Source: Bifidobacteriaceae bacterium | GTDB lineage: Bacteria; Actinomycetota; Actinomycetes; Actinomycetales; WQXJ01 | NCBI GenBank assembly: GCA_031267825.1 | Contig: JAIRYJ010000036.1 | Coordinates: forward strand, 1 to 64,000 | DNA length: 64,000 nt | Direction of reading: 5' to 3' | In this document: positions 17,386 through 28,955 of the stretch, in pieces | How the letters are laid out: each line of letters opens with the position of its first letter | Numbering within the stretch: position 1 is the stretch's first letter | Made by a program: the position numbers and the translations under genes | Notes under the pieces: generated by a model | What the model was told of the DNA's origin: nothing | The model's input: only the letters and a program-made list of their open reading frames with translations | Databases searched by the model: none

Positions 17386-20300
17386 GGGCCACCTCCTTCA
17401 TGATTTCTGCCCAAGTGTCTGGGTCGCGATAATCCTGGCCGAGCCGCCCGGCCCTAGCTAAAGCGGCTCGCATCCGTTTGAAATCGCGCGGCACTATGTG
17501 ACTGAAATTGGATCGTTCAGCCTCCCAATTAGCGATGATCTGGCTGGCTCTAGTTGAACCAGTTTCGGCGGCGTACCGTTCTAGCAGTTCAAACAATTCA
17601 GTCCGGTCATCGACCGGTTCCAGTAACAGTTCACCGCGCTCCAAAGCGCCAGGTGCTAGTTGGGTTCTGTCTAGCTGGTAAACGTAGGCTCGGCCACCAG
17701 ACATGCCGGCCCCGAAATTACGCCCAGTCGCGCCGAGCACCGCCACCAGACCGCCGGTCATATATTCACAGCCGTGATCGCCAATGCCTTCAACTACTAG
17801 GGTCGCCCCCGAGTTGCGCACAGCGAACCGTTCACCAACCCGGCCGCACAAGAAAATTTCCCCCGAGGTGGCGCCATAGCCAATGACGTTCCCGGCGATA
17901 ACGCTCTGGCCGGCTTCGAAGGGCGCGTCAGGCGCCGGATGGACCACGATTCGCCCACCGGACAGTCCCTTGCCGAGGTAGTCGTTCGAATCGCCAATAA
18001 GCCGCAGGACGATGCCGCCCGGTAAGAAAGCGCCGAAACTTTGGCCTCCGGTGCCCTCAAGTGTTATGTCGATCGTGTCGGTCGGTAGACCATCACCGCC
18101 GAAGCGTTTGGTCACCTCGTGGCCGAGCATGGTTCCGACAGTCCGGTTAATGTTGCGTACTTTAGTTGTGATCTTGACTGACTGACCTGATTCGAGAGCC
18201 GGTGCGGCCCGTTCAATCAGATAATTGTCGAGTGCTGCCGCTAGGCCATGATCTTGGGCGCGGGTCCGTTTGGTGGCTGAACCGGCTGGGTTGGGCGGCA
18301 AACTGAGGATTGGACTGAGGTCGAGGCCACGAGCTTTCCAATGGGCTGAGGCATCGGTTGTGTCAAGTACCTCAGTTTGGCCGATGGCTTCATCAAGGCT
18401 GCGGAATCCGAGAGCCGCCAAATGCTCCCTGACTTCCTGAGCGATGAACTCGAAGAACGTTACGACATACTCTGGCTGGCCAGCGAAACGGGCCCGCAGT
18501 TGCGGGTTTTGTGTCGCCACACCGACCGGGCAGGTGTCGCGTTGGCAGACCCGCATCAGGACGCAACCCAACGTGACCAGCGGAGCGGTCGCGAAACCGA
18601 ACTCCTCAGCCCCTAGCAGCGCCCCAATCACCACATCCCGGCCGGTCTTGAGCTGCCCATCAACTTGCACTGTGATCCGGTCACGCAGGTTGTTGGCTAG
18701 TAGCGTCTGCTGGGTTTCAGCTAAACCGAGTTCCCAAGGCCCGCCAGCGTGTTTGATTGAGGTCCAAGGTGACGCCCCAGTTCCACCATCATGACCTGAG
18801 ATCAGCACCACGTCAGCGTGAGCTTTGGAAACGCCAGCCGCGACGGTGCCAACACCAACCTGAGCGACTAGTTTGACGTGAATCCGCGCCTCAGGGTTGG
18901 AGTTCTTCAGATCGTGGATCAGTTGTTTCAGATCTTCAATCGAATAGATGTCGTGGTGTGGCGGTGGCGATATGAGCTGAACACCAGGCGTCGAATGGCG
19001 TGTTTTAGCTATCCAGGGATAGACCTTAGCTCCGGGGAGCTGGCCGCCTTCACCAGGTTTGGCGCCTTGGGCCATTTTGATTTGGATATCGTCAGCCGCG
19101 GTCAAATATTCGGCCGTCACACCGAACCGACCGGAAGCGACCTGTTTCACCGCCGAACGGATCGCCGGGTTGTGTAACCGTTCTGGGTCCTCGCCGCCTT
19201 CACCAGTGTTTGATTTGCCACCTAACTGGTTCATGGCGGCGGCTAACGCCTGATGGGCTTCAATCGAAATTGAGCCGTAAGACATCGCCCCAGTTGAGAA
19301 CCGCTTAACGATCTGGCTGACCGGTTCAACCTCTTCCAATGGCACCGGCGGGCGCTGCCCGGTCCGGAACTTGAACAAGCCGCGCAGCGTTGCTAAACCT
19401 TTTGACTGGTCGTCAATCCGTCGGCTGTAACGCTTGAACAAGGTGTAGTCACGCCGCCGGGTGGCGGCCTGGAGTTCAAAGATCGCATCCGGTGTGAAGA
19501 GATGAGTTTCACCTTCACGGCGCCATTTGTATTGCCCGCCGGATGGCAGAATCTCAGCTTCGTTACCGTAAGCCGCCTTCGGGTAGGCCTTGGTGTGGCG
19601 GGCCGCTACTTCAGCCGCTATCTCCTCTAAGCCGATCCCTTCCAGACGCGAAGTTGTGCCGGTGAAATACTGACCAATCAGGGAGGAACCTAAACCGAGA
19701 GCCTCAAAGACTTGAGCCCCACGGTATGAGGAGACCGTTGAGATACCCATCTTCGACATGACTTTCAAGACGCCTTTACCAAGCGCTGTGATCAGGTTTT
19801 GGACGGCCTGTTCAGGTGTTATCTCACCGAGGTCACCGCGTCTTGCGAGCTGTTCAACTGATTCCATGGCCAAATAGGGGTTGACGGCGGCCACACCGTA
19901 GCCGATCAGTAAGGCCACATGATGAACTTCCCGGACGTCACCAGCCTCAACTATCAGCCCGGCTCTGGTTCTTGAATGGTTCCGCAACAGATGGTGGTGA
20001 ACCGCGCTGACCAGCAACAATGACGGGATTGGAGCCAGTTCCGCGTTTGAGTCGCGATCTGACAGGACAATGAAGCTACGTCCGGCAGCGATCATCTGAT
20101 CGACCTCCGCACAAATTTCAGCGAGCCGGTCTTTCAGGGCCGCCCCGCCTCCAGCTACCGAGTAAAGTCCGCGAACTGTTTGAGCACTGAAACCACCTGA
20201 TCGTTCCCGGTAACGACCAATCCGGGCGACGGTTTGGAGTTCTTCGTTATTCATCACTGGGAAAGGCAAAATCAGTTTGTGGGCGTGTTCGGCGGTCTCT

Positions 20301-21949
20301 TCAAGTAGGTTTCCCATCGGGCCGATCGCCGTCGATAAGCTTGTCACCATCTCTTCGCGGATAGCATCCAACGGCGGGTTGGTAACCTGAGCGAAAACCT
20401 GTGTGAAGTAGTCAAACAAGAGCCGCGGCCGGTTCGACAAAACCGCTAGGGCGGCATCGTTCCCCATTGAACCAACCGGTTCGGCGCCAAGACGGGCCAT
20501 CGGCGCTAACAACAACCGGACTTCTTCTTCGGTGTAACCGAACGTCAACTGTCGGCGGATAACTGAAGTCGTTGAATAGTCGATGTGTTCACGTGGCGGC
20601 AAGGTATCCAAATAAACCGATTGCGTCTCAATCCAGCTACGGTAAGGAGCCTGGCTAGCTAAAGCCTGTTTGACTTCATCGTTTTCAACAATTCGGCCTT
20701 GGATTGTGTCAACTAAGAAAACGCGGCCCGGTTCGAGACGCCCTTTGCGCACCACCTTAGCTGGCGGTAAGTCAAGCACTCCGGCTTCTGAAGCCATCAC
20801 CACCAGGCCGTCATCTGTCACCCAATAGCGTCCTGGGCGCAGGCCGTTACGGTCCAAGGTGGCCCCAATCAGGCTGCCATCGGTGAAGGCGACAGCCGCC
20901 GGACCATCCCAAGCCTCGCCAACCGAACTTTGAAACTCATAGAAGTCACGTATGGCTTGATCCATCACATGATTGTTCTCCCAGGCTTCAGGGATCATCA
21001 TCAACATGGCGTGCGGTAATGAACGGCCCGCCAAGTGAAGTAATTCCAGAACTGAGTTGAAAGAGGCCGAATCTGATTCACCCGGTGAACAGATTGGCCT
21101 TAACGGTTCAATTTCACCGATTAGTTCGCTGCGCATTTGGCTTTCACGGGCGGACAGCCAGTTACGGTTACCGGTGACGGTGTTGATTTCACCGTTGTGG
21201 GCCATCATTGAGAACGGCTGGGCCAGCGTCCAAGAAGGGAAAGTGTTGGTCGAAAAGCGTGAATGAACCAGCGCGATGGCGCTTTCATAATCCGGCTGTG
21301 ACAGGTCAGGAAAGAACGGTAACAATTGGGCTGTTGTTAGCATTCCTTTGTAGACCAAGGTCCGGGCTGATAGTGAACAAAAATAGGTTTCCGCCTCATG
21401 CAGGGCGCGTTTAGCAACACGGTAAGCCCGCCGGTCAAGGTCGATTCCGGCTAGTTTGCCGGACGGATCGGTGACCATCAACTGACGCATCACCGGCATG
21501 GCGGCCAGGGCGGCCGGCCCAACTGGCCCGGCTTCGGTCGGTGGCGTCCGCCAGCCGCTGACAGCTAAGCCCTCCTCAGCCACGATTGTTTCGATCTCAT
21601 CCATGGCGGCGGCAGCCCGGTGATGGCCTTGGGGTAAGAAAGCCAGTCCGATGCCGTAGTGCCCGGCTGGCGGCACCGTGACGTTTTCCGCTTCAAAAAG
21701 CCGGCGCATCAGACGGTCAGGTATTTGCGTCAAGATGCCCGCACCATCACCGGTGTTGGGCTCAGCGCCGACCGCGCCACGGTGGTCCAAGTTTTCCAGC
21801 ACCGTCAAAGCGGCATCAACAATGTCACGGCCTGGTTGGCCGTTCATCCGGGCGACAAAGCCAACACCACAAGAATCATGCTCGTAGAGCGGCGAATACA
21901 GGCCGGAGGCCTGCCGTCCCGAAAGATGCGGAGCGGGGCGCGCTGCCAT
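17378..21949 (-). CDS. gltB: Glutamate synthase large subunit
   Basis: 1523 residues, normal length. Transfers the amide of glutamine to 2-oxoglutarate. The class II amidotransferase nucleophile is C27 in HDSCGVGF, so the first 26 residues are a propeptide to be removed. Then come the central and FMN-binding synthase domains ([15 protein letters not shown] loop, [10 protein letters not shown]) with the [3Fe-4S] cysteines in [15 protein letters not shown], and the C-terminal GXGXG beta-helix domain ([25 protein letters not shown]). AGGTGG precedes the ATG by five bases. The 238-bp gap upstream presumably holds the gltBD promoter; no operator was recognised. Confidence 0.98.
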   Translation of the reverse strand: MAARPAPHLSGRQASGLYSPLYEHDSCGVGFVARMNGQPGRDIVDAALTVLENLDHRGAVGAEPNTGDGAGILTQIPDRLMRRLFEAENVTVPPAGHYGIGLAFLPQGHHRAAAAMDEIETIVAEEGLAVSGWRTPPTEAGPVGPAALAAMPVMRQLMVTDPSGKLAGIDLDRRAYRVAKRALHEAETYFCSLSARTLVYKGMLTTAQLLPFFPDLSQPDYESAIALVHSRFSTNTFPSWTLAQPFSMMAHNGEINTVTGNRNWLSARESQMRSELIGEIEPLRPICSPGESDSASFNSVLELLHLAGRSLPHAMLMMIPEAWENNHVMDQAIRDFYEFQSSVGEAWDGPAAVAFTDGSLIGATLDRNGLRPGRYWVTDDGLVVMASEAGVLDLPPAKVVRKGRLEPGRVFLVDTIQGRIVENDEVKQALASQAPYRSWIETQSVYLDTLPPREHIDYSTTSVIRRQLTFGYTEEEVRLLLAPMARLGAEPVGSMGNDAALAVLSNRPRLLFDYFTQVFAQVTNPPLDAIREEMVTSLSTAIGPMGNLLEETAEHAHKLILPFPVMNNEELQTVARIGRYRERSGGFSAQTVRGLYSVAGGGAALKDRLAEICAEVDQMIAAGRSFIVLSDRDSNAELAPIPSLLLVSAVHHHLLRNHSRTRAGLIVEAGDVREVHHVALLIGYGVAAVNPYLAMESVEQLARRGDLGEITPEQAVQNLITALGKGVLKVMSKMGISTVSSYRGAQVFEALGLGSSLIGQYFTGTTSRLEGIGLEEIAAEVAARHTKAYPKAAYGNEAEILPSGGQYKWRREGETHLFTPDAIFELQAATRRRDYTLFKRYSRRIDDQSKGLATLRGLFKFRTGQRPPVPLEEVEPVSQIVKRFSTGAMSYGSISIEAHQALAAAMNQLGGKSNTGEGGEDPERLHNPAIRSAVKQVASGRFGVTAEYLTAADDIQIKMAQGAKPGEGGQLPGAKVYPWIAKTRHSTPGVQLISPPPHHDIYSIEDLKQLIHDLKNSNPEARIHVKLVAQVGVGTVAAGVSKAHADVVLISGHDGGTGASPWTSIKHAGGPWELGLAETQQTLLANNLRDRITVQVDGQLKTGRDVVIGALLGAEEFGFATAPLVTLGCVLMRVCQRDTCPVGVATQNPQLRARFAGQPEYVVTFFEFIAQEVREHLAALGFRSLDEAIGQTEVLDTTDASAHWKARGLDLSPILSLPPNPAGSATKRTRAQDHGLAAALDNYLIERAAPALESGQSVKITTKVRNINRTVGTMLGHEVTKRFGGDGLPTDTIDITLEGTGGQSFGAFLPGGIVLRLIGDSNDYLGKGLSGGRIVVHPAPDAPFEAGQSVIAGNVIGYGATSGEIFLCGRVGERFAVRNSGATLVVEGIGDHGCEYMTGGLVAVLGATGRNFGAGMSGGRAYVYQLDRTQLAPGALERGELLLEPVDDRTELFELLERYAAETGSTRASQIIANWEAERSNFSHIVPRDFKRMRAALARAGRLGQDYRDPDTWAEIMKEVARG

Positions 21950-22187
21950 AATCCACCTCTCTGAATCCGGGTTTCTCCACCGTGTGCCACCGCGAGTCGA
22001 CTGTCAGGCGGCTCGGTGGCGCCCGCTCAGTGGCGAGTGGCCCACCGGGCCTGGCAGGCCGCGCGGTGGCGCCTCAAGGCTACTCTGATAGTTCGACATT
22101 GAGACACTTTGTCCCGCCATGCGGACACCCGCACGGCTCTGACCACGCCACCTTCCCGCGGCCAAGGCCAAGGAACCTAGCGCAGGT

Positions 22188-24026
22188 CTAGCCGATCAAG
22201 CGCCAGATCTCGTGGCTGAAAACTATCGAATCAGACATGGTTTCCTCTAATATCCTTTCCGACAGCCAGGTCCGGCCGTGGCCGAACTCCAAACCGATCG
22301 AATACCTGCCGCTGTGTACTGGCAGGTCAACTTCAACCCGCCACAGCTCAGATCCGTCTTCCAGTGAGACGCCCGCCAGCCAATCTGGACTGTCTTCGTT
22401 CAGATCAATCAGGTAGGCGACATTCAAACTGGTGAAGCTCGAATCGCAGGTGTCAGCGCAACTCAGGGTGAACAGTTTCTGGCCATCCTTGGCGCTGATC
22501 GCGGTCTGGTTGGTGCCCAGGTAGTCCTCAACTATCAGGAACGTGTGACCGGCCACCCCGTAATGCAGCGCCGGGTAGTTCTCAACTAGCCTCGATTCTT
22601 TGTCCAATGTCCAGAGCAGTTCGCCCGTCTCATAGTCGACGCCGTAAATGAAGCTCTCATCAGTTGCGAACGTGTTGATCGCTAGGGCGTCCAGGGTGAA
22701 CAGAACGTGCTCGTCAAATCCTTCAGGCACCCGAAACGTCCAGAGCGGTTTACGGGTTTCAATGTCGATTCTTCGTACAACATCTTGTCCGTCCAGAATG
22801 CCAAACTGAAGCAGCACCGGTCCGGACTCAGTCGGCACGAACTGATACTCATGACTGTCTCCGGTGCGTCCAAAGCCGGCCGTGAACCCGGTGTTCACAT
22901 CGATGAAACCGGTCCGGGTTGGTGCCCAAAAGGTGCCTGACGGTTCGTGAAACAGTGTCGAGGCAACGTCCATACCGGCAACGCCGTAGACCACCTGCCA
23001 AAGTATTTGGTCGAGGTCATCTTGCTGGTAGGCGGCAATGAAAGACCCGCCGCCAATGGTGTCTCCTATTTGAAGCACAACGATTCCGTTGTGCCAGCCC
23101 AGCAACTCGAAGTCTCCGCTACGCCACGAAACAACGCTGCCGTCCTGGTCGATCACCACGATCATTTCAGTATCAGGCAGCCACTCGATATAGGCCACCA
23201 CATTTCCCAGCCCGTCGGCATCAACCGTGACGCTGTAGAGCCCTAGATCCTCGGTCACACCGGCGACCAGCAACAAGTCGAGTTGCCACAACTGTTCGCC
23301 GCTGTCAATGTCGAAGGCGGCCACCGCCGCCGCGCCTCGGTCATCGAATTCTTCCGACCACCGATCGCATTCGAAGCCACTGGTCTCAGTGCAGCGGGTG
23401 TAGCCAAGCGCTAGGCCAGTGTCGTGACCTATCAGCGAAGACGAAAACTCGGTCACATCAAATGAGCCTTTCAGCACTGTTCGTGATGAAATCTCCGGGC
23501 CGATAACTGGGGCTTTGACCAGGTCGGGGCCCAGCCTGTTGGGCCTGAAGTCGTCTTGATCGCGGCTGGTCACCAACCAGACAGCGCCGGCCGCTAGCAG
23601 CACCACAGCTAAAGAGCCCGCCAGCGGGCCAATCAATTTGCTCCTCAGGCGCGGGCGGCGCCTTGGGTCCGCGGCTGGAACAGCGGTTTCGCCCGCTTCG
23701 CCAGCCGTTGCCGGAGCGCTGCCGCCGGCTTGGTGGGCAGCTATTTGATCGGTGCTGGCCGCCTTGGGCCAGGCCGTCTCCGGCGTCGCGATTGGCGTGG
23801 CGAAGGCGGGTGCGCCGGCCGCCCGGGCTCTCAGAGCGGCGTCAACCTCCGGCCTGCCAAGCTGGCTGAGTTGATCTCGCAGATCGTCTGACAGTGCTGG
23901 ATGAACCGCCACATAGGGTGTCAGCCTAGGAAAAGCCAGCGCTATGACCGCCAGGTCAGGCGGATCGGCCTGAATGTTAGACAACCGGCTAAGGGCGGCC
24001 GCTTCTCCTTCGGACGGATCAAACAT
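22188..24026 (-). CDS. Membrane-anchored PQQ-like beta-propeller protein with N-terminal leucine-rich variant repeat
   Basis: 612 residues. The first ~65 residues resemble the actinobacterial leucine-rich repeat variant found at the start of many membrane proteins (AFPRLTPYVAVHPALSDDL). After a P/A linker there is one membrane segment (131-153) and a large extracytoplasmic domain with repeated strand motifs such as DIDSGEQLW, DIETRKPLWTF, DYETGELLW, DGQKLF and LEDGSELWR, which are PQQ/WD-like propeller blades. Such domains act as structural or binding platforms; no cofactor site is evident. It overlaps the lgt stop (TGATG, or a GTGA overlap if the GTG at 24029 is used), so it is coupled to the trp-lgt run. 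Confidence 0.78.
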   Translation of the reverse strand: MFDPSEGEAAALSRLSNIQADPPDLAVIALAFPRLTPYVAVHPALSDDLRDQLSQLGRPEVDAALRARAAGAPAFATPIATPETAWPKAASTDQIAAHQAGGSAPATAGEAGETAVPAADPRRRPRLRSKLIGPLAGSLAVVLLAAGAVWLVTSRDQDDFRPNRLGPDLVKAPVIGPEISSRTVLKGSFDVTEFSSSLIGHDTGLALGYTRCTETSGFECDRWSEEFDDRGAAAVAAFDIDSGEQLWQLDLLLVAGVTEDLGLYSVTVDADGLGNVVAYIEWLPDTEMIVVIDQDGSVVSWRSGDFELLGWHNGIVVLQIGDTIGGGSFIAAYQQDDLDQILWQVVYGVAGMDVASTLFHEPSGTFWAPTRTGFIDVNTGFTAGFGRTGDSHEYQFVPTESGPVLLQFGILDGQDVVRRIDIETRKPLWTFRVPEGFDEHVLFTLDALAINTFATDESFIYGVDYETGELLWTLDKESRLVENYPALHYGVAGHTFLIVEDYLGTNQTAISAKDGQKLFTLSCADTCDSSFTSLNVAYLIDLNEDSPDWLAGVSLEDGSELWRVEVDLPVHSGRYSIGLEFGHGRTWLSERILEETMSDSIVFSHEIWRLIG

Positions 24027-25117
24027 CACCTGGTGTCCGGGCCAGACCCGGGTTCGCTGGGCGGATCTTCTTCAGATTCCGCCTCTTTAGTCGCTTCGGC
24101 TGTCGACTCAGTCGCGGTCTCTTCCCCAGCTTCCGCCTCGGCTGTCAGCTCAGGCTCAGGTTCTACCCCGGTTCCGGTCTCAACCTCAAGTTCAGCCTCA
24201 GAGTCGGCCTCAGAGTCAGTCTCAAGGTCAGTCTCAAGGGCAGCTTCACCCTCAGCTTCACCCTCAGCTTCAGCTTCGGTCCCAGCTTCGGCGTCGGCTT
24301 GAGTATCCGGATCAGCCCGGTGCTTCCAACGCGACCAGCAGAACAATCCCAATCCAGTCAAACCAACCAGAATCGAGGTCCAAACATTCAGCCGCAGACC
24401 CAAGAAGTGATGCGCTGTATCAATCCGCAGCGCCTCAATCCAAACCCGGCCAAGACAATACAAACCCATATAGGCGAAGAAGACCTGGCCATGTGCCCAA
24501 CGGAAACGCCTCCCAGCCCAGATCAGAACCACGGCCAGCCCAGCGTCCCACAACAACTCGTAGAGGAATGTTGGATGGAACAACGTCCCAACTGGATATC
24601 CGGCCGCCAGGGTGAGCTTGTCTTCAACCTGCAAACCCCACGGCAGTGTAGTTGGCGCACCGAACAGCTCCTGGTTGAACCAGTTCCCCAACCGGCCAAC
24701 AGCCTGAGCCAAAGCCAACCCCGGCGCCAACGCGTCAGCCAGGATGGGCACAGGGATACCGGTCCGTCTGGCGCCGATCATCCCGCCAACCGCGCCCAGA
24801 GCGATCGCTCCCCAAACTCCCAGCCCACCTTCCCAAATGGCGAAAACCCGCCACGGCTCGCCGCCAACACCAAAATAAGCATCCGGTGAGGTGATGACGT
24901 GATAAATGCGGGCGCCGACAATACCGAACGGAATGGCCCACAACGAAATGTCCCACATCACATCCGGTTTGTAACCAGCCGTCTTGAGGCGCCGGGCGGC
25001 GACCAAAGCCGCCACAACCATTCCGGCCAGCATGGTCAAGGCGTAAGCCCGGATCGGCAGCGGCCCCAGGTGCCAAACTCCGCTGGGCGGTGAAGGCAGC
25101 AAAGCCAACGGGTTCAT
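24026..25117 (-). CDS. lgt: Prolipoprotein diacylglyceryl transferase with long acidic C-terminal tail
   Basis: 363 residues. Transfers diacylglycerol from phosphatidylglycerol to the lipobox cysteine of prolipoproteins in the inner membrane. The family signature GRLGNWFNQE is at 141-150, seven hydrophobic segments span about 20-260, and the catalytic-region HPTFLYE is at 181-187. Residues ~269-363 are an acidic, low-complexity E/D/A/T/S tail (repeats of EAE, ETD, SEAD) facing the cytoplasm. The ATG overlaps the trpA stop codon (ATGA). The position after trpA is conserved in actinobacteria. Confidence 0.96.
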   Translation of the reverse strand: MNPLALLPSPPSGVWHLGPLPIRAYALTMLAGMVVAALVAARRLKTAGYKPDVMWDISLWAIPFGIVGARIYHVITSPDAYFGVGGEPWRVFAIWEGGLGVWGAIALGAVGGMIGARRTGIPVPILADALAPGLALAQAVGRLGNWFNQELFGAPTTLPWGLQVEDKLTLAAGYPVGTLFHPTFLYELLWDAGLAVVLIWAGRRFRWAHGQVFFAYMGLYCLGRVWIEALRIDTAHHFLGLRLNVWTSILVGLTGLGLFCWSRWKHRADPDTQADAEAGTEAEAEGEAEGEAALETDLETDSEADSEAELEVETGTGVEPEPELTAEAEAGEETATESTAEATKEAESEEDPPSEPGSGPDTR

Positions 25118-25887
25118 TTCTTAACCGCCTGACGTAACTGTTGAACAAATCCTTCTAAGTCGCCGCCGGAACCAGCTAACCGCACCAAAGCTGACCCGAC
25201 GATCACCCCATCAGCGAAGGCCGCCACCTCATGGGCCTGGCGCGGCGTGGACACTCCAACGCCAACACAGACCAGTTCAGCCCCCGCCCATCTGGTTCGG
25301 TCCACCAAAGGCCGGGCCGAGCCGCTAAGTGACTGCCGCGCGCCGGTCACGCCCATGGTTGAAGCGGCGTAAGTAAAGCCACGGCAGGCGGCGGCGGTCA
25401 GCGCCAGGCGTTTGTCCGATGACGACGGTGCGACTAAGAAGACCTTGTCAAGACCCAGACGGTCGGCCGCGTCGATCCACTCACCGGCTTCTTCTGGGAT
25501 CAGATCAGGTGTGATCAAGCCAGCTCCGCCAGCGGCGGCCAATTCCTCAGCGAACCGATCGACACCTCGGCGGAAAACCGGGTTGTAGTAAGTCATCACT
25601 TCGATGGGCACACCACTCGGAGCTACTTCCGCCACGACATTGAAAACGTCATCAACTCTGGTGCCGACCGCCAGGGCGGCGGTCGCCGCCTGAGCGATAA
25701 CTGGGCCGTCCATTACCGGATCGCTGTAAGGCAACCCCAGTTCAATGATGTCAGCCCCACCACGGATCAAACCATGGATCAAGTCAACTGACGCCTCAAC
25801 TGACGGGTAACCGACCGGCAAGTAGCAGATCAGGGCTGCCCGGCCGTCCGCTTCAGCTTGCCTGATGGCTTTAGCCGCACTGTTCAT
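25114..25887 (-). CDS. trpA: Tryptophan synthase alpha chain
   Basis: 257 residues. Splits indole-3-glycerol phosphate to indole, which is channelled to Trp[19 protein letters not shown] contains the catalytic Glu (start of the motif) and Asp (in SDP) residues of the family, and [14 protein letters not shown] is the phosphate-binding loop region; in most homologues this reads Y-x-x-S-x-x-G-x-T-G. It overlaps trpB upstream and lgt downstream by 4 nt each. Confidence 0.97.
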   Translation of the reverse strand: MNSAAKAIRQAEADGRAALICYLPVGYPSVEASVDLIHGLIRGGADIIELGLPYSDPVMDGPVIAQAATAALAVGTRVDDVFNVVAEVAPSGVPIEVMTYYNPVFRRGVDRFAEELAAAGGAGLITPDLIPEEAGEWIDAADRLGLDKVFLVAPSSSDKRLALTAAACRGFTYAASTMGVTGARQSLSGSARPLVDRTRWAGAELVCVGVGVSTPRQAHEVAAFADGVIVGSALVRLAGSGGDLEGFVQQLRQAVKK

Positions 25888-27128
25888 AGCTCAAACCACC
25901 TGGCCGCCGTTTCAACATCTTTGTCACCTCGGCCAGATAAGCACGTCACGATGACAGCTTCTGGGCCCAACTGGCCCACCAGCTTGATGGTGCCCGCTAA
26001 GGCGTGAGCCGATTCGATGGCAGGCATGATGCCTTCTGTCAGAGTCAGCCAACGGAAAGCGTCCATCGCCTCCGTGTCGCTGATGGCGGCGTAAACCGCC
26101 CGGCCTGTGTCTTTCAGGTAGGCGTGCTGGGGCCCAACACCGGGATAATCCAATCCGGCTGAAACCGAATGCGACTCTATGGTTTGACCATCTGAATCCT
26201 GCAGCAAATAGCTTTTGGCACCGTGTAGGGTTCCTGGACTGCCTGCCACCAAAGTGGCGGCATGCTGCCCGCTGGCGACTCCCCGGCCACCCGCCTCGTA
26301 ACCACGTAACGCCACCGCGCTGTCATCCCAAAAGCCGCTGAACAGCCCAATCGAGTTTGACCCGCCACCAACACAGGCGGCCACCGCATCCGGTAGGCGA
26401 CCAGTTAGCTGAAGTATTTGGGCTCTGGCCTCACGTCCGATAACTGATTGGAAGTCCCGCACCATGGACGGGAAAGGATGCGGCCCAGCGGCTGTACCAA
26501 AAACGTAGTTGGTGCGCTCAGCGTTAGTTACCCAGTCACGCAGCGCCTCATTGATGGCGTCTTTCAGAGTCTTCGATCCGGTCTCAACTGAGACCACCTC
26601 AGCTCCTAGGAGACGCATCCGGGCAACATTCAGGGCCTGGCGTCGGGTGTCTTCTTCACCCATGTAAATCACACATTCCAGGCCCATCAAGGCAGCCGCT
26701 GTGGCGGTGGCGACGCCATGCTGGCCGGCCCCAGTTTCAGCGATAACGCGCGGCTTACCGAGCCGTTTAGTTAGCAGAGCTTGGCCCAGAACGTTGTTGA
26801 TTTTGTGTGAACCAGTGTGGGCCAGGTCTTCACGTTTCAAGAAAACCCTGGGACCAGGCGCCGACGTGCGAGCCAAGACGGCGCGGACGTCGACTGGTCC
26901 GGGTGTCTCAGCCAACAACCTGGCCACGGCAGCGAACCGTGGCACTTCAGTCAAAGGGGTCGGCCGCCCGGCGTATGACGTCAACAAACCAAATAGTTCA
27001 CGTTGAAAAGAAGGATCCTGTGATGCGGTCTGATAAGCCTCAGCCAATTCATCCAAGGCGGCGATTAGAGCCTCAGGCACAAACCGGCCACCGTAAGGAC
27101 CAAAATACGGCCCAGGCTGGCCGGTCAC
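25884..27128 (-). CDS. trpB: Tryptophan synthase beta chain
   Basis: 414 residues. Joins indole to serine by PLP chemistry. The PLP lysine is in [15 protein letters not shown], the ammonium/aminoacrylate loop ETGAGQHG follows, and the phosphate-binding [10 protein letters not shown] is present, together giving a complete active site. Both ends overlap the neighbouring trp genes by 4 nt. Confidence 0.98.
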   Translation of the reverse strand: MTGQPGPYFGPYGGRFVPEALIAALDELAEAYQTASQDPSFQRELFGLLTSYAGRPTPLTEVPRFAAVARLLAETPGPVDVRAVLARTSAPGPRVFLKREDLAHTGSHKINNVLGQALLTKRLGKPRVIAETGAGQHGVATATAAALMGLECVIYMGEEDTRRQALNVARMRLLGAEVVSVETGSKTLKDAINEALRDWVTNAERTNYVFGTAAGPHPFPSMVRDFQSVIGREARAQILQLTGRLPDAVAACVGGGSNSIGLFSGFWDDSAVALRGYEAGGRGVASGQHAATLVAGSPGTLHGAKSYLLQDSDGQTIESHSVSAGLDYPGVGPQHAYLKDTGRAVYAAISDTEAMDAFRWLTLTEGIMPAIESAHALAGTIKLVGQLGPEAVIVTCLSGRGDKDVETAARWFEL

Positions 27129-27949
27129 CGGCGTAACGACCTGACTGAAGGATGCGCTCCCATGGCGACCAACTCCCGCACGGCCTGGGCCGGGTCGCTG
27201 GCTCTGGCCAAATACTCGCCAACTAGGACGCCATCAGCTCCCTGATTGGCGTAAACCGCTAAATCGTGCGGGCAACTCACACCCGATTCAGCGACTTTGA
27301 CAGCGTCTTTCGGGATTAGTGGCGCTAGCTGGCTGAAAACATCCTGGCTGACCTCCAACGTTTTCAGGTCGCGGGCATTAACGCCGACAAGTTCAGCACC
27401 GGCGTTCAGCGCGCGCCGCAATTCGACCTCATTGTGCACCTCGACAAGGGCTGTCATACCCAATGAGACGGTCCGTTCAAGCAAACTGACAAGCGCTAGC
27501 TGATCCAATGCGGCCACAATCAGCAGCACCATGTCAGCGCCATAAGCCCGCGCCTCCCAAATCTGATAAGACGAAACAATGAAGTCTTTACGCAAGACTG
27601 GTATGTCGACAACGCGACGGACCTGAGCCAAGTCAGCCAAACTGCCGCCGAACCGTCGGCCTTCAGTTAGGACCGAGATGGCGGCCGCCCCACCCGCCTC
27701 ATAAGCTTGCGCTAGCGACGCCGGGTCGGGAATTTCAGCGATGAAACCCTTCGATGGGCTGCGTCGTTTGACCTCAGCTAAGACGGCGATGCATTCGCCG
27801 TTACGGAACCTTGGTAACGGATCTTGGGCTGGACGCTGGCTAGCGGCCAAGGCTTTGAGTTGTTCCAGCGGCACGTCCGCTTGGCGCGACTCAAGATCTG
27901 ACCGCACCCCGGCGATTATCTGGTCGAGCACCGTCATGTCAGGACTCAT
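27125..27949 (-). CDS. trpC: Indole-3-glycerol phosphate synthase
   Basis: 274 residues from the ATG at 27949, two bases beyond the stop codon of the upstream DUF4190 gene; the ATG at 27937 ([10 protein letters not shown]) aligns best with homologues and is the alternative. The ORF-track extension to 28009 overlaps the upstream gene and is unlikely. Converts CdRP to indole-glycerol phosphate. Catalytic motifs [25 protein letters not shown] and [12 protein letters not shown] are intact. No trpE, trpG or trpD occurs in the window. Confidence 0.95.
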   Translation of the reverse strand: MSPDMTVLDQIIAGVRSDLESRQADVPLEQLKALAASQRPAQDPLPRFRNGECIAVLAEVKRRSPSKGFIAEIPDPASLAQAYEAGGAAAISVLTEGRRFGGSLADLAQVRRVVDIPVLRKDFIVSSYQIWEARAYGADMVLLIVAALDQLALVSLLERTVSLGMTALVEVHNEVELRRALNAGAELVGVNARDLKTLEVSQDVFSQLAPLIPKDAVKVAESGVSCPHDLAVYANQGADGVLVGEYLARASDPAQAVRELVAMGAHPSVRSLRR

Positions 27950-27951
27950 AC

Positions 27952-28530
27952 CTAAGCCGCACTCCAAAGGGTCAGCATAGGTGGCTCGGAAGCGAGCTGA
28001 CTGTACCAAAACAAAGCAAACAGCCAGACTAAGAACAAGAAATAGGCGATTCCGACATATCCGACAACCAGCCCGCCGATGGCCAACCCCTTGTTGTCGG
28101 CTTTACCTTGAGAAGCGGCCCGAATCCCGAGATGCCCAAAAACAGTCCCAGTGATTGACACCACACCCACAAACGGCAAGACAAGCAACCCAACCAGCGA
28201 CAAGACTAAGGACAACACGCCAAAAGCGTTCTTTGATTTCCGTTCCGGATTAGCCATCTGATAGGGCTGATAAACCAAAGTCGTCCCGTAAGGCGGCAGG
28301 TAAGCGCCAGGCGGATAGGCGCCAGGCGCAAAGCCGGGCGCGACGTACGGTGGTTGATAAGTCGCCTGATAAGGCTGCTGGTAAGGCAGCGCATAGGGCG
28401 GCTGATAAGCCGCTTGAAAAGCCGGTTCAATAGGCGGCTGCGAACCGGGTGGCGCCTGCTGACTGGCCGGGTCGCTAGCTGAGCCGCTAGATTGGCCGCT
28501 GCTCGGCGCGTTTAGGCTTTGATCCGTCAC
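27952..28530 (-). CDS. DUF4190-type small membrane protein with Pro/Tyr/Gln-rich N-terminus
   Basis: About 192 residues from a GTG at 28530 (the TTG at 28539 is the other option; neither has a strong site). The first ~95 residues are P/Y/Q/A rich with repeated QPPY and QPYQ units and probably lie in the cytoplasm. Then two hydrophobic segments flank [24 protein letters not shown], the DUF4190 signature loop. Function unknown in the family. It sits between hisI and trpC, where many actinobacteria carry trpE and a Trp-associated membrane protein. Confidence 0.8.
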   Translation of the reverse strand: MTDQSLNAPSSGQSSGSASDPASQQAPPGSQPPIEPAFQAAYQPPYALPYQQPYQATYQPPYVAPGFAPGAYPPGAYLPPYGTTLVYQPYQMANPERKSKNAFGVLSLVLSLVGLLVLPFVGVVSITGTVFGHLGIRAASQGKADNKGLAIGGLVVGYVGIAYFLFLVWLFALFWYSQLASEPPMLTLWSAA

Positions 28531-28589
28531 ATCATCCAACTTACAGGCTTAGAAGTGGCCGAATCTCCAACCATTGGGCAAGGAAAGCC

Positions 28590-28955
28590 TCAGACTGGGT
28601 CTGATGTCGACGGCAAATCACGGCCATCAAAGCAACTCAGGCCGCCAGTGTGACAGGCCGCACCAGTCTGATCGACTCGCACCAGCAAAGTGTCACCGTC
28701 ACAGTCAGCCGCCACCGACTTGACTGTCTGGATGTGGCCAGAAGTGTCCCCTTTGCGCCAGTATTCCTGGCGCGAACGGGACCAAAACCAGACCCGGCCA
28801 GTCGTTAGGGTCCGTCTCAGTGCCGTCCGGTCCATGTAGCCGAGCATTAGAACGCGCCCCGAATCATGTTGTTGAATGATCGCCGGGATCAGCCCATCGG
28901 GACCGAACTTGAGGTCATCAAGGGCCGTCTCAACGCTGTCTTGTGGTTGTTTCAC
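28590..28955 (-). CDS. hisI: Phosphoribosyl-AMP cyclohydrolase
   Basis: 121 residues, a stand-alone cyclohydrolase without the HisE pyrophosphohydrolase domain. Opens the adenine ring of PR-AMP in histidine synthesis. Metal-binding motifs [26 protein letters not shown] and GAACHTGG are present. It starts with GTG overlapping the hisF stop codon by 4 nt. Confidence 0.96.
   Translation of the reverse strand: MKQPQDSVETALDDLKFGPDGLIPAIIQQHDSGRVLMLGYMDRTALRRTLTTGRVWFWSRSRQEYWRKGDTSGHIQTVKSVAADCDGDTLLVRVDQTGAACHTGGLSCFDGRDLPSTSDPV

Noticed and set aside
21950-22187. Regulatory RNA or riboswitch upstream of gltB
   Set aside because: I found no conserved glutamine/ammonium RNA motif and no strong stem; only a weak GACA-CTT-TGTC inverted repeat.
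23901-24302. Ser/Ala-rich plus-strand ORF
   Set aside because: It is the reverse reading of the acidic lgt tail; low complexity only.
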